Source of the DNA: Anaerolineales bacterium
GTDB taxonomy: Bacteria; Chloroflexota; Anaerolineae; Anaerolineales; UBA4823
NCBI GenBank assembly: GCA_016929095.1
Contig: JAFGJM010000036.1
Location: forward strand, 62,001 to 126,000
Direction of reading: 5' to 3'
Length of the DNA: 64,000 bases
Shown: positions 23,194 through 32,379 of the stretch, one piece after another
How positions within the stretch are numbered: position 1 is the stretch's first letter
Layout: the number at the start of each line of letters is the position of its first letter
Translations under genes and position numbers: made by a program
Notes under the pieces: generated by a model
Databases searched by the model: none
The model's input: only the letters and a program-made list of their open reading frames with translations
What the model was told of the DNA's origin: nothing

Positions 23194-26175
23194 TTAGATG
23201 ATCTTTTCGATGCCGATCAAGATCGTTTTACCATTGATCTCGAAATGAGACAAAGGGATATTCTCCCCAACGTTTTCGCTTATTTCACTCACCAATGCTT
23301 GCTCCACAATAGTTTGACGGAATCTAAAAATAATTTCTGCACACATGGGACCGGTTTTGATCAACAAGCGGATTGGATCACTCCTCTTTAATCCCGCCTG
23401 CCTGCGCAATGTATTGACCCGGCGAATGACCTGTTGTACCACCCCTTCATCGATTAATTCGGACGTTAATTGTGTGACCAACACCGCTTTGTTAGCTCCT
23501 TGGGAGACCATTACATATTGCGATTGCGGGGAGGCTGCCTCATCATGATTTGATAAATTCAGGAATTTCACATCCTTGATGTTAAGTCCAGTTTGCAATA
23601 ACTCCCGATAAGCCATCAATGAGCATTGTTGCAGGTTTAAGCGCGTGATGAAAGTTATTTCTGATAGGGGTTGGTAAATGGGAATATTTGCCATTTTACG
23701 AGCCGCCCGCCCCAATGAAGCCAGTTCCATTACCTCATCCATATCGGACATGAGCGTTTCATCAAGGGCGGACAAATCGGCAATAGGCCATTCAGCCAGA
23801 TGCACCGAGACGAAATCTTGCATAGGCGTATTTTCCAATAAATTTTGATACATCTCTTCCGCCAGGAAGGGTGTCACGGGTGCGCACAACTGGCATAGGG
23901 CGACCATCGTCTCGTACAACAAAGCATATGTTGCGGTTTTTTCGGTCTCCCTATTATGACTGCTCAACCGAATTCGGGTTTGTGGAATATACCACCGGGA
24001 AAATTTGTGGATGAATGTTTGCAAATGAGTAACCACCGTATGGGGATCATATACTTCGAAGGTAGTCGTCACATTCAGGATCAAGGAATGCAGCTCAGAT
24101 CGCAGCCATTTATCCACCACAGTATATTCAGGAACTTTGGGGATGTCCAAAGGCGACCATTGATCGTGATTGGCTTGATTGATAAAAAATGTGTACGCGT
24201 ACCACAAAAGGCAAATCGATTTACGCACGGCTTTGATCGCATCTTCTTCGAGCGCTATCCTTTTATCCTCGCCATGATTTTCTGGCAACCAGCGTTCGTA
24301 GAGATACCATCGAAAAACATCCGCCCCAAATTCACTCATAACACTGGAAAGCTCTGCATCCATTCTTAAGGAAGATGTTCCGCTTTTTAATTGTCCAGTT
24401 GAGAAAGAACTCAGACTAAGCGCATTTTTATAACCGGCTTTTTCGAACAATATTGCATGGATAGCCTGTAAATCCTTCAGCCAATCGTCATTTTGTTGAA
24501 GTGACGTACACACCAAATCTGCCGGGACTTGCTGTTCGAACAGGGTTTGATTTTCAAAAGGATAATGCCAGGAGGCAAACGACATACAGGCGCTCTCGAA
24601 CCAGGGATGAATCAGATCAGAAATGCGCACCAATTGCCCCCGGCATTCCGGACAAATCAAATATACTTCATCAATGTGCGGACGGTGCAAGTCGAGATCG
24701 GTTTGTGTGAAACCTGCCAGCTTTGAGAATTCATCCAGCGATCCAACACAAACCTGATGATGGCAAGTCTGGCACTCCCAAATTGGTATAGGAGTTCCCC
24801 AGTAGCGGTTGTAACCAAGCGCTTTATCCGCATCATTGGATCTTTCGGGGCGGTTGAGCGTTTTCCCTTTGCCTTGTAAAGAATATTCCTTAGTGTGTTG
24901 GTTCAATGTCTGAAGTTGAGCCTCATATTGGCTGAAGCGAACGAACCAGGCGTTCGTAACATAATCCAACACAGGCGAATCGCAATACATACAATGGGGC
25001 GGCATATGCAAATCGCTTTCCACATCGAACAATAATCCACGCGCGTCAAGATCCTGAATGATGAACGGAATGGCGTCTCTCACAAACTTGCCGCTCCACG
25101 GGCGCACTTCGGGCACGAATGTACCGGCATCGGTGATGGGATTCAGCAAGGGCAGATCATGAAGCTGCGCAATCTGTAAATCCTGCTCTTTGAACGAAGG
25201 CGCAATATGCGCTAATCCGGTGCCGATTTTTTCACTCACCGCATCGTCAACAATCACGCAATGAGCATTTTTCTGCGGTAATATATACGTATATAAGGGG
25301 AAATAAGGTTCTCCCTTGAGTTTTCTCCCTTTGAATTTATCCACCACTTGAAGCGGGATATTTCCAAAGATTTGATTTGCACATTCTTTGGAGACGACCA
25401 GATGTTCCGAGCCACCACCCGGCGCTTCCTGCTCGATGGTTATATATTCAGCATCCGGATTGACCGCCAACGCTGCATTCCCCACCAATGTCCACGGTTC
25501 ATCCGTCATTGTCAGCAGCGATGTGCCGGGGCCATTCACTAACGGCAAACGGACGCATAAGGTGAACTTTTCGGTAGCATGACTGCCGGGCAATATCTCA
25601 TCAGCCGAAAGATGCACACCACACGAAGGGCAATAGGGCATCACTTTCAATGTCTGATAAAGCAAATTTTTATCCCACAACGATTTAACCGCCCACCAAA
25701 CGGATTCAATGTATTCGTTGGTAAGGGTTAAATATGCTTCCTGCGGGTCTGTCCAATATCCCAGGCGGTCATTCATGCGTTCCCAATTAGGTGCATAATA
25801 ATCCAATGTATGGCGGCAGCGCTGGTTAAAATGAGCCAGGCCATATTCGTCGATCTCACTTTTTACGGAAAGGCCCGATTGTCTTCCAGCCATTAACTCG
25901 ACCGGCAATCCATGCGCCTGCCACCCGCTGCGCCTTAAAATATGATAACCCCGCATGGTCTTATAGCGCAGAAAAAGATCACTGAAAGCCCGAGGGATTA
26001 TCTGCGCCAATCCCGGTTTAGCACTGGTTAAGGGCGGTTTTTCGTAATAAACAAATTCCCCGCTGCCTCGCCGCCCTTCTTCACAACTTTCAGGAATACG
26101 CCATGTTTTCCAAAAGCGTACCAACACATCTTCCATCTGTGTTGTGTTTAGCCTGACAGGGACAGTTTTGAACAT
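23194..26175 (-). CDS. Isoleucyl-tRNA synthetase-like protein lacking the HIGH and KMSKS motifs
   Basis: A 993-residue class I tRNA synthetase homologue, colinear with the full IleRS upstream of it but altered at the catalytic signatures. Where ileS has NPMGVHHGWGRTYKD, this protein has KPPLTSAKPGLAQI (about residues 46-59), so the HIGH histidines are gone. Where ileS has GRPMHKSWGN, it has SSLRMDAELS (near residue 600), so KMSKS is gone. Kept are the Cys-pair zinc sites (YCPSCG, CQTC, CPEC), much of the editing domain (PWTLVGNAALAV, GTGLAHIAPSFKEQD) and the anticodon-binding domain. Amino-acid activation is unlikely. It may be a free-standing editing or tRNA-binding factor. The intact 3-kb frame argues against a pseudogene. 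It lies 218 bases downstream of ileS. Confidence 0.85.
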   Translation of the reverse strand: MFKTVPVRLNTTQMEDVLVRFWKTWRIPESCEEGRRGSGEFVYYEKPPLTSAKPGLAQIIPRAFSDLFLRYKTMRGYHILRRSGWQAHGLPVELMAGRQSGLSVKSEIDEYGLAHFNQRCRHTLDYYAPNWERMNDRLGYWTDPQEAYLTLTNEYIESVWWAVKSLWDKNLLYQTLKVMPYCPSCGVHLSADEILPGSHATEKFTLCVRLPLVNGPGTSLLTMTDEPWTLVGNAALAVNPDAEYITIEQEAPGGGSEHLVVSKECANQIFGNIPLQVVDKFKGRKLKGEPYFPLYTYILPQKNAHCVIVDDAVSEKIGTGLAHIAPSFKEQDLQIAQLHDLPLLNPITDAGTFVPEVRPWSGKFVRDAIPFIIQDLDARGLLFDVESDLHMPPHCMYCDSPVLDYVTNAWFVRFSQYEAQLQTLNQHTKEYSLQGKGKTLNRPERSNDADKALGYNRYWGTPIPIWECQTCHHQVCVGSLDEFSKLAGFTQTDLDLHRPHIDEVYLICPECRGQLVRISDLIHPWFESACMSFASWHYPFENQTLFEQQVPADLVCTSLQQNDDWLKDLQAIHAILFEKAGYKNALSLSSFSTGQLKSGTSSLRMDAELSSVMSEFGADVFRWYLYERWLPENHGEDKRIALEEDAIKAVRKSICLLWYAYTFFINQANHDQWSPLDIPKVPEYTVVDKWLRSELHSLILNVTTTFEVYDPHTVVTHLQTFIHKFSRWYIPQTRIRLSSHNRETEKTATYALLYETMVALCQLCAPVTPFLAEEMYQNLLENTPMQDFVSVHLAEWPIADLSALDETLMSDMDEVMELASLGRAARKMANIPIYQPLSEITFITRLNLQQCSLMAYRELLQTGLNIKDVKFLNLSNHDEAASPQSQYVMVSQGANKAVLVTQLTSELIDEGVVQQVIRRVNTLRRQAGLKRSDPIRLLIKTGPMCAEIIFRFRQTIVEQALVSEISENVGENIPLSHFEINGKTILIGIEKII

Positions 26176-26393
26176 TGTTTAATGATAATCGAGAATCATG
26201 AAGAATATATAAGGATGAGTGAGTAGTAAGTCGTGATTGGTAAAACGAGCGTTAGCATTATACTTAGCCATATCCTTATTTTGAAAAGGAAATTTTTTGT
26301 GCCCAAACACAATGCCCAATTCTCGATACTCGTTATTTGTTTCCCTTCTCACTATTCTCGATTCACTGCTTTCTACTCACCACTCTCAAAACA

Positions 26394-29300
26394 TTAATTC
26401 TTCTTTACACCCAACGTGACCTCTTCTCCCTCGACTTTTTGTGTCTCGAAGTAGGAATCCCCGGGTGGTTGAGATGCCAGCAATTGCGTGGATAATGTTT
26501 CTGCCATGATATATTGAGACCAATCCTGAAAGACTCTGGCTAGATTTTCACTCGCTTGATAGAAAGTTGAAATGCGGTCTTCGATGTTGAAACCAGCCTC
26601 TTTACGCATGGCCTGCACCCGGCGTACGATTTCCCGCGCCAGACCTTCGGCGTGCAATTCGGGCGTGATGGTCGTATTTAACGCCACAACAGCTTGCTTA
26701 TCAGCGGCAACGGTTAATCCCGCTGCCGGTTGGGTCTGAATCAAGATTTCAGAAGGAGCAATTTCAACCGTTTGCCCGTCCAGCTCCAGCGCCACTGGCA
26801 AACCTGCTTGAACTGCTTCCGCTACTTTGGTGGGATCGATGGCAGCTAAGGCAGCCCTCACCTGAGGGAAACGTGCTCCAAAACGGGGTCCTAACAATTT
26901 ATTGTCCGGCAGCACTTGATAAGAGACCAATTGCCTGGCTTCTTTCACAAACTCGAAGCCTTTTACATTAAGCTCATCGATGATGATTGCCACCATTTCA
27001 TCGGCCAGGGTCGCTTTTCCGCCGGCAAATGCCAGAGCTTGAGCCAACGGCTGCCGTACTTTGATGCCAACACTATTTCGGGCACTCAAGCCCAGGCTGG
27101 CAATTTGCCGTGCCAGCGCCATCTGCTCTACTAATTTGTCATCCAGAACCGCCGCATCGACCTTTGGCCAGGCGCAATGATGCACACTTTCGTAAGCTCC
27201 CGGGAATATCGAGCGCACCAGGTTTTGATACATGGCTTCGGTAACAAAGGGGATAAAGGGCGCTAAAACTTTCGCCAGTTTCACCAGGATATGATAAAGG
27301 GTGGCATAAGCAAAACTCTTATCTGCGTCATGTTCGCTTTTCCAATAGCGGCGCCGGCTGCGGCGCACATACCAGTTACTCAGGTCATCGATAAAGACCT
27401 CCACAGCGAGCGTAGCATTAAGCGGGTCTTCATTATCCATGCTGGCAGTGACATCCTTCACGATCTGGTTCAGACGCGCCAACACCCATTGGTCAAGCAG
27501 GTTATCACTCTTCGGAGTAACGCCTTCAGGGAATTTGGGATCAAAAGCTTCATTTGATGGCGCCCAGCCATCTAAATTCGCATAAGTGACGAAGAAACTG
27601 TATACATTCCACAATGGGATCAAGAAGCCGCGCCGCACCTCATCGCCGCGGGTATACCCAAAAAGCAGGTCGTTTTCCGGTTTGTGGGCGCAATACAGCC
27701 AGCGCATCACATCCACACCCATCTTATCAGCCGCTTCATTGAATTCAATGGCATTCCCCCAGCTTTTATGCATCGGTCTGCCATCTTCCGCTAATAATGT
27801 GCCGTAGGTGAACACACTCTTGAATGGGGGACTGCTATCCACCACCGTCGCCATAGCCAGCAGGCTGTAAAACCAGTTACGAAACTGCCCCGGGAATGAC
27901 TCGCTGATCCAATCTGCCGGATACCACTTTCGCCAATATTCGGGATTCTTGCGGTATTGCAGCGTACTGAAAGAGACGATTCCGGCATCCAGCCACGGGT
28001 TACCTACGTCGTTGATACGCGACATCTTCCCTTTGCATTTGGGGCATTCGAGTTTGATGGCGTCCACAAAGGGCCGGTGAGGGGTATGCCCTTCGAAAAC
28101 TTCCCAGCCTGAAACAGCCCTATTTTTCAACTCGATTTCATCGCCAATCACTTCGTAATGACCGCATTTCTCACACATCCAGATGGGCAGCGCCAAACCC
28201 CAATATCGCTTCTTGCTGATCATCCAATCGTGCATATTGCGCAACCAGTCCATCTCACGGGCATAGCCAAAGTCAGGCGTCCACTTGATCTGGTCTACCA
28301 CATCCATGATCTGGTAACGCAGGCTACGGTGCTTTTCTTCGGCGGTTAATTTTTCTCGCGGCTTATCATATACTTCGCCCATACTGATGAACCACTCATC
28401 CACCAGGCGAAACACCAGTTCGGTTTTACAGCGCCAGCAGGTAGGGTAGCGATGCGTATAGGGTTCCACTTGATAGAGTAAACCCTTCTCTTTCAAGTTT
28501 GCAAAAATAAGGTTCGCCACTTCGGAAACGTGTTTGCCGGTGAGCCAATCGAATCCATCTACGATATAGCCTTCATCATCCAATGGCGCTACCAAAGGCA
28601 AGTTATATTCTTTTCCCAGAACGAAGTCCTCGGCACCGCAACCAGGAGCAATATGGACAATACCGGAACCTTCTGTCTCGCCAACCTCATCCCAAATGAT
28701 CACCTGGTGCGCCTGGGCAGCGCTTTGTTTCACGCCCCGGGTGAGATCACTCAAATGGGTATGCCCGCCCACTTCTTGCGCGGCAGGTAACTCATCAAAC
28801 GGCCCTGAGTAAGTCCACCCTACCATGTCTGCCCCGGCTAATTCGCCCAGCACCTGGTAGTCGCCTTTGAGTATGTGTAATGTGCCTTTTGAGAGATAGA
28901 GAATTTCATCGCCCAGTTTCACTTTGCAATAAACCAGATCCGAGCCCACTGCGGCTGCCACATTGCTGGTCAGCGTCCAGGGGGTCGTTGTCCATACCAA
29001 CAAAGCTTCCGGCAATCCGGTTTCATCATCCCGGCGTGGCGCCGCGTTGCCCCCCTCCACCACGGTGAGCGGGAAGCGTAATACCACACTGTCATGGGTC
29101 AACTCAGCATATCCATCGGTAACGATCTCATGCTGGCTGATGGCGGTGGCGCAGCGGGGACACCATGGCATTACGTCCACCCCCCGGAAAAGCCAGCCGT
29201 TTTCCCAGCATTTCTTAAGAAATGTCCAAATCATATAGTTGTTTTCAGTGGAAAACGTAAAATAGCTCCCGCCCAATTCGGGAAGACCAAGCCTGCCCAC

Positions 29301-29846
29301 CATTAACTCCACCGAATCAGTTACCGGACCTTCCGGACCTTCTACGGAGATGACTTGCCCGGCATCCTCCATGAGTATATCGGCAAATTGACGCAGTTGG
29401 TCGGGGTCATTCCAATCCACCCAGTAGCCCAGGCGGATGGATTGCTCGGTTTGCACGGCGGCATATCGTAATACACGCGCTTTACATTTCCGAACAAACT
29501 GTTCCAGCCCATAATCTTCAATGTCTTTCTTGGTCTTGAACCCCATCTCTTTCTCGACCTCGACCTCTACCCATAACCCCTGGCAATCGAAGCCATTTTG
29601 ATAGCGCAGTTTATGACCCAGCATGGCATGATAACGCTGGAACAGGTCTTTATACGTACGTCCCCAGCCATGGTGGACTCCCATTGGATTGTTGGCTGTG
29701 ATCGGTCCATCGATAAACGACCAGGGGGGATCATTTCGGTGGACTTCCTGCATTTTTTGGAAGGCTCCGGATTCTTTCCAAAATTGCAGAATATCACGTT
29801 CCTGCGCCGGGAAATCCATCTTGGTTGGGACATCTTTGAATGGCAT
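26394..29846 (-). CDS. ileS: Isoleucyl-tRNA synthetase
   Basis: Charges tRNA-Ile with isoleucine; 1150 residues, the length of the long (archaeal/eukaryotic-like, type 2) IleRS class that often tolerates mupirocin. The HIGH-type motif is HHGWG at residues 58-62 and the KMSKS-type motif is MHKSWGN. The editing domain shows LLVWTTTPWTLTSNVAAAV and GSGIVHIAPGCGAEDF. Zinc-binding CPRC, CEKC and CPKC pairs and a long C-terminal tRNA-binding region follow. Expression is controlled by the T-box leader upstream. Confidence 0.97.
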   Translation of the reverse strand: MPFKDVPTKMDFPAQERDILQFWKESGAFQKMQEVHRNDPPWSFIDGPITANNPMGVHHGWGRTYKDLFQRYHAMLGHKLRYQNGFDCQGLWVEVEVEKEMGFKTKKDIEDYGLEQFVRKCKARVLRYAAVQTEQSIRLGYWVDWNDPDQLRQFADILMEDAGQVISVEGPEGPVTDSVELMVGRLGLPELGGSYFTFSTENNYMIWTFLKKCWENGWLFRGVDVMPWCPRCATAISQHEIVTDGYAELTHDSVVLRFPLTVVEGGNAAPRRDDETGLPEALLVWTTTPWTLTSNVAAAVGSDLVYCKVKLGDEILYLSKGTLHILKGDYQVLGELAGADMVGWTYSGPFDELPAAQEVGGHTHLSDLTRGVKQSAAQAHQVIIWDEVGETEGSGIVHIAPGCGAEDFVLGKEYNLPLVAPLDDEGYIVDGFDWLTGKHVSEVANLIFANLKEKGLLYQVEPYTHRYPTCWRCKTELVFRLVDEWFISMGEVYDKPREKLTAEEKHRSLRYQIMDVVDQIKWTPDFGYAREMDWLRNMHDWMISKKRYWGLALPIWMCEKCGHYEVIGDEIELKNRAVSGWEVFEGHTPHRPFVDAIKLECPKCKGKMSRINDVGNPWLDAGIVSFSTLQYRKNPEYWRKWYPADWISESFPGQFRNWFYSLLAMATVVDSSPPFKSVFTYGTLLAEDGRPMHKSWGNAIEFNEAADKMGVDVMRWLYCAHKPENDLLFGYTRGDEVRRGFLIPLWNVYSFFVTYANLDGWAPSNEAFDPKFPEGVTPKSDNLLDQWVLARLNQIVKDVTASMDNEDPLNATLAVEVFIDDLSNWYVRRSRRRYWKSEHDADKSFAYATLYHILVKLAKVLAPFIPFVTEAMYQNLVRSIFPGAYESVHHCAWPKVDAAVLDDKLVEQMALARQIASLGLSARNSVGIKVRQPLAQALAFAGGKATLADEMVAIIIDELNVKGFEFVKEARQLVSYQVLPDNKLLGPRFGARFPQVRAALAAIDPTKVAEAVQAGLPVALELDGQTVEIAPSEILIQTQPAAGLTVAADKQAVVALNTTITPELHAEGLAREIVRRVQAMRKEAGFNIEDRISTFYQASENLARVFQDWSQYIMAETLSTQLLASQPPGDSYFETQKVEGEEVTLGVKKN

Positions 29847-29869
29847 AATACCTCCAGTAAGAGTAATCA

Positions 29870-29955
29870 GATATTAGTGAGTGGCGAGTAGTGAGTGGTG
29901 ATTGGTGAGAATACTCTTCTTACAGCTCACTATTCACTGATTACTACTCACTATA
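29870..29955. repeat. Low-complexity imperfect inverted repeat built from GTGAGTAGTGAGT-type units
   Basis: Stuttering units such as GTGAGTGGCGAGTAGTGAG on one side and CTCACTATTCACTGATTACT on the other can fold back on each other. Similar GAGTGAGTAGTAAG / CTCACTATTCTCGATTCACT sequence occurs at 26215-26390 and a shorter stretch at 35515-35550. All are intergenic. The origin is unknown; the element here lies between the T-box terminator and the ileS start. Confidence 0.5.
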
Positions 29956-29961
29956 AAAACA

Positions 29962-30345
29962 AATCTCATCCCAAATCCTACAGGGACGAGAGTGTGATTT
30001 CAAACACCGTTCTCGCGGTACCACCCTGGTTCTCGTTTGTGTATTCACGAGCACCTCTAGGGAGACAAGTGACCAGTCAACCAGGTAATTAGGTATTCGG
30101 TATCAAGCATAGACCTTTATTATAAATATATATTCCTGATTACCGGATAACTGATTCCCAAATCCCTTCTGTTGGTAACTTCTTCTCCTATCCTGATAAC
30201 GGTGGATAAAGCCGGCGCACTTACTTGACTTGCTTTCGGGTTGCGGCTCCGGAAGGATTTTCTGCCTGAGGCACTGTCCCGCTTTCACCATTGCCGGGAT
30301 CGCTGTCAGTCTATTTCAGACATACTCGTTTCCATCATCGCCTTT
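29962..30345 (-). promoter_or_regulatory. T-box leader of ileS with intrinsic terminator
   Basis: The minus-strand RNA contains the T-box antiterminator signature AGGGTGGTACCGCG (30027-30014), which pairs with the NCCA end of uncharged tRNA. Stem I begins near 30345 (GATGATGGAAACGAGTA) and has the distal-loop region CAATGGTGAAAGCGGG. On its 3' side GAAAATCCTTCC carries an ATC triplet (30258-30256) in the specifier position, matching isoleucine. The terminator TCTCGTCCC/GGGATGAGA followed by TTTGTTTTT lies at about 29993-29962. Uncharged tRNA-Ile should turn on ileS, and possibly the IleRS-like gene downstream. Stem I boundaries are approximate. Confidence 0.93.
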
Positions 30346-30361
30346 TGGGTATTTGGTTGCG

Positions 30362-30390
30362 ATTATGCCATAGATTAATCAGCGGGTCAA
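30362..30390 (-). promoter_or_regulatory. Promoter of the T-box/ileS transcript
   Basis: On the minus strand TTGACC (30390-30385) and CATAAT (30367-30362) are exactly 17 bases apart. The predicted start near 30355 falls just before Stem I of the T-box. Confidence 0.75.
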
Positions 30391-30464
30391 CAGGTTTTCA
30401 TTAACTGATTTTCTGAGTTAAATAACCAATCATCGAATAATCATTAAAAAAGGCGGTTAAGTAA

Positions 30465-30503
30465 TAAAAAACTGCGCCTGAAAATTTTTCCGTGCGCAGT
30501 TTG
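30465..30503 (-). terminator. Intrinsic terminator downstream of tsaC
   Basis: On the minus strand AAACTGCGC/GCGCAGTTT form a nine-base stem followed by a run of T residues (TTTTTTATT overlapping the arm). It ends the coaX/tsaC transcript before the ileS promoter. The region 30391-30629 holds no gene. Confidence 0.75.
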
Positions 30504-30629
30504 TATAAAGTATATAAGTGAGGAGGTTACTGTTAAATATGATTATACATACTATCCTAAATAGGGCATGAGAAACGTATAATAAACTGGTGAGAATATG
30601 TATTGAATAAGCCGCGGAAAGTATTGACC

Positions 30630-31259
30630 TTATAAACCGCCAGAATGGATAACGCGTTCAATATCGTCCAAGCTGATCGGCCCTGTGCGCAAGATAACCG
30701 GCTCGATGCCGCTGAGATCCACCACCGTCGATGGTATTCCCCCCGGAGTTTGCCCCCCATCCAGTATCATCGCGATGCGCCCGCCCAGTTGCGCCATGAC
30801 CTCTTGCGCGGTACATGCATTTACCTGCCCGGATAGATTGGCAGAAGTGACCGCCATCGGTCCCATCATTCTTAATATGTTCAGGGCAATCGGATGATCG
30901 GGCATGCGCACCCCTATCGTGGGGTATGGGGAAAGCTCTGGCGGCAGGTCAGTACATCGGTGCATCACCAATGTCAGCGGCCCAGGCCAGTATCGTTGAG
31001 CCAATTTCATCACAGTATCGCTGATTCGGGCAGCCACCCGCGTTAGTTCTGCCACATCGCTTAGTAAGATGGGTATGGCTTTCGTAGTATCCCGTAATTT
31101 TGCCGTATAAAGGTTTGCAATCCCCTGTTTGTTGAAAACGGGCGTACCCACGCCATATACTGTATCGGTAGGGAAAGCCACCAGTTCGCCTACTTCCAAC
31201 AAATCTTGAGCCACAGAATATGCTAAGGGATCACTTACCGGGATAATTTGAGTCTTCAT
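30630..31259 (-). CDS. tsaC: Threonylcarbamoyl-AMP synthase (Sua5/YrdC/TsaC family)
   Basis: First enzyme of the universal t6A37 tRNA modification, making threonylcarbamoyl-AMP from threonine, bicarbonate and ATP; 209 residues. The YrdC signature is clear: LVAFPTDTVYGVGTPVFN, then AIPILLSDVAEL, the PGPLTLVMHR motif near residue 93, IGVRMPDHPIAL, and the SANLSGQ motif. It lacks the extra C-terminal Sua5 domain, so TsaC is the better name. It lies 95 bases downstream of coaX. t6A is needed on ANN-reading tRNAs, including tRNA-Ile, so its proximity to ileS may be meaningful or coincidental. Confidence 0.94.
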   Translation of the reverse strand: MKTQIIPVSDPLAYSVAQDLLEVGELVAFPTDTVYGVGTPVFNKQGIANLYTAKLRDTTKAIPILLSDVAELTRVAARISDTVMKLAQRYWPGPLTLVMHRCTDLPPELSPYPTIGVRMPDHPIALNILRMMGPMAVTSANLSGQVNACTAQEVMAQLGGRIAMILDGGQTPGGIPSTVVDLSGIEPVILRTGPISLDDIERVIHSGGL

Positions 31260-31354
31260 AAAATTTTATCAATAAGAAATAACAGGCGAAACAGGATATT
31301 CAGGATATTTTATCCGATATAGTCAAACAGAAAACCTTTATCCCGTTATCCTGC

Positions 31355-32134
31355 TTATCCTGTGTGCATTTCCGAATTCATATCCCAGATCAACTTCAAA
31401 CCGTCCAAGGTCAGCCATGGAGCCAAAACGTCAATTACCGAGGTTTCCTTTGCAATAATCTCAGCCAATCCGCCGGTTGCGATCACTTTCATCCTGGCGC
31501 CCAATTCCTTGCGAAAACGATCTACCATACCTTCTACCAGACATACATAACCAAACAATAACCCGGACTGCATGGCGTGGGTGGTATTTCGCCCGATGAC
31601 AGAGGGTGGCCGCTGCAGGTCGACGCGCAGCAGTTTAGAAGTGCGCAGGTAGAGCGCTTCGGCAGCGATTCCGATACCGGGTGCAATGGCACCCCCCAGG
31701 TAATCACCTTCAGCGGTGATAGCATCGAAGGTAGTGGCGGTGCCAAAATCTACCACACAAGCCGGCCCGCCGTAAAAATTCAGCACCGCCGCGGCATCCA
31801 CGATACGGTCGGCTCCCACCGCCCGCGGGTCTTCATAGCGGATACGCACGCCGGTTTTCACACCCGTATCCACCACCAAAGGCTCATGGTGTAAATACTT
31901 CAGGCAGGCTTCCCGGATTTTACCGGTCAAAGGCGGCACCACTGAAGCCATACAGATACCGGTGACATCTTCCGCGGTATGACCGGCATGTTCCATCATT
32001 CCCACGATTTGAAACCCATATTGATCCGGCATGTGTTCGTAATTGGTCGCCAGCCGCCAGCGTGAACCCAGGGTGTCTCCTTCATAAAGCCCCAGGGTAA
32101 TATTGGTGTTACCGATATCGATGGTCATGAGCAT
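31355..32134 (-). CDS. coaX: Type III pantothenate kinase
   Basis: Phosphorylates pantothenate in the first step of CoA synthesis; 259 residues. The ASKHA phosphate site MLMTIDIGNTNITLGLYEGD is at the N-terminus. DPRAVGADRIVDAAAV (near residue 100) and VVDFGTATTFDAITAEGDYL (near residue 120) are the CoaX signatures, including the catalytic Asp. The second phosphate loop is VIATGGLAEII. GGAGG seven bases before the ATG supports the start. It is 245 bases downstream of panC, with a dispersed repeat between them. Confidence 0.96.
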   Translation of the reverse strand: MLMTIDIGNTNITLGLYEGDTLGSRWRLATNYEHMPDQYGFQIVGMMEHAGHTAEDVTGICMASVVPPLTGKIREACLKYLHHEPLVVDTGVKTGVRIRYEDPRAVGADRIVDAAAVLNFYGGPACVVDFGTATTFDAITAEGDYLGGAIAPGIGIAAEALYLRTSKLLRVDLQRPPSVIGRNTTHAMQSGLLFGYVCLVEGMVDRFRKELGARMKVIATGGLAEIIAKETSVIDVLAPWLTLDGLKLIWDMNSEMHTG

Positions 32135-32193
32135 GGTCGTCCCTCCAGAATTCTTTAGTGAAATCAGGTATCAGTCAATAAGTATAAAAGGAA

Positions 32194-32322
32194 AGTGCTG
32201 TCCCAAAAGAAGACTGTCACCCTGAGTGAAGCGAAGGGTCTTTCCATATGTGAAAGTAAGATGTTTCACTTCGCTTCGTGAAACATACTTTGTGCAACAT
32301 GACAAAATCAACTTTTTAGCCA
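32194..32322 (-). repeat. Dispersed intergenic repeat, copy 1
   Basis: On the minus strand this reads AAGTTGATTTTGTCATGTTG, then a GAAGCGAAGTGAAAC block, then CCCTTCGCTTCACTCAGG, ending in GGGACAGC. A diverged copy with the same block order is at 35330-35458 on the other strand. It contains internal inverted repeats (GTTTCACGAAGCGAAGTGAAAC). It lies between panC and coaX and has no coding potential. Confidence 0.7.
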
Positions 32323-32379
32323 GCCCCACATAACACTTAATCACTCTATCAATCAATTTCTTGATTCACGTATTGCTTA

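Noticed and set aside
23345-29306. Numerous 60-140 residue frames antisense to the two IleRS genes
   Set aside because: No ribosome sites or domain signatures, and they follow the codon bias of the minus-strand genes.
26394-29846. ileS as defective because its KMSKS reads MHKSWGN
   Set aside because: This variant occurs in long-class IleRS proteins as far as I recall, and the HIGH-type HHGWG and editing motifs are intact.
29895-30092. 65-residue plus-strand frame upstream of ileS
   Set aside because: It crosses the T-box antiterminator and terminator on the opposite strand and the low-complexity repeat.
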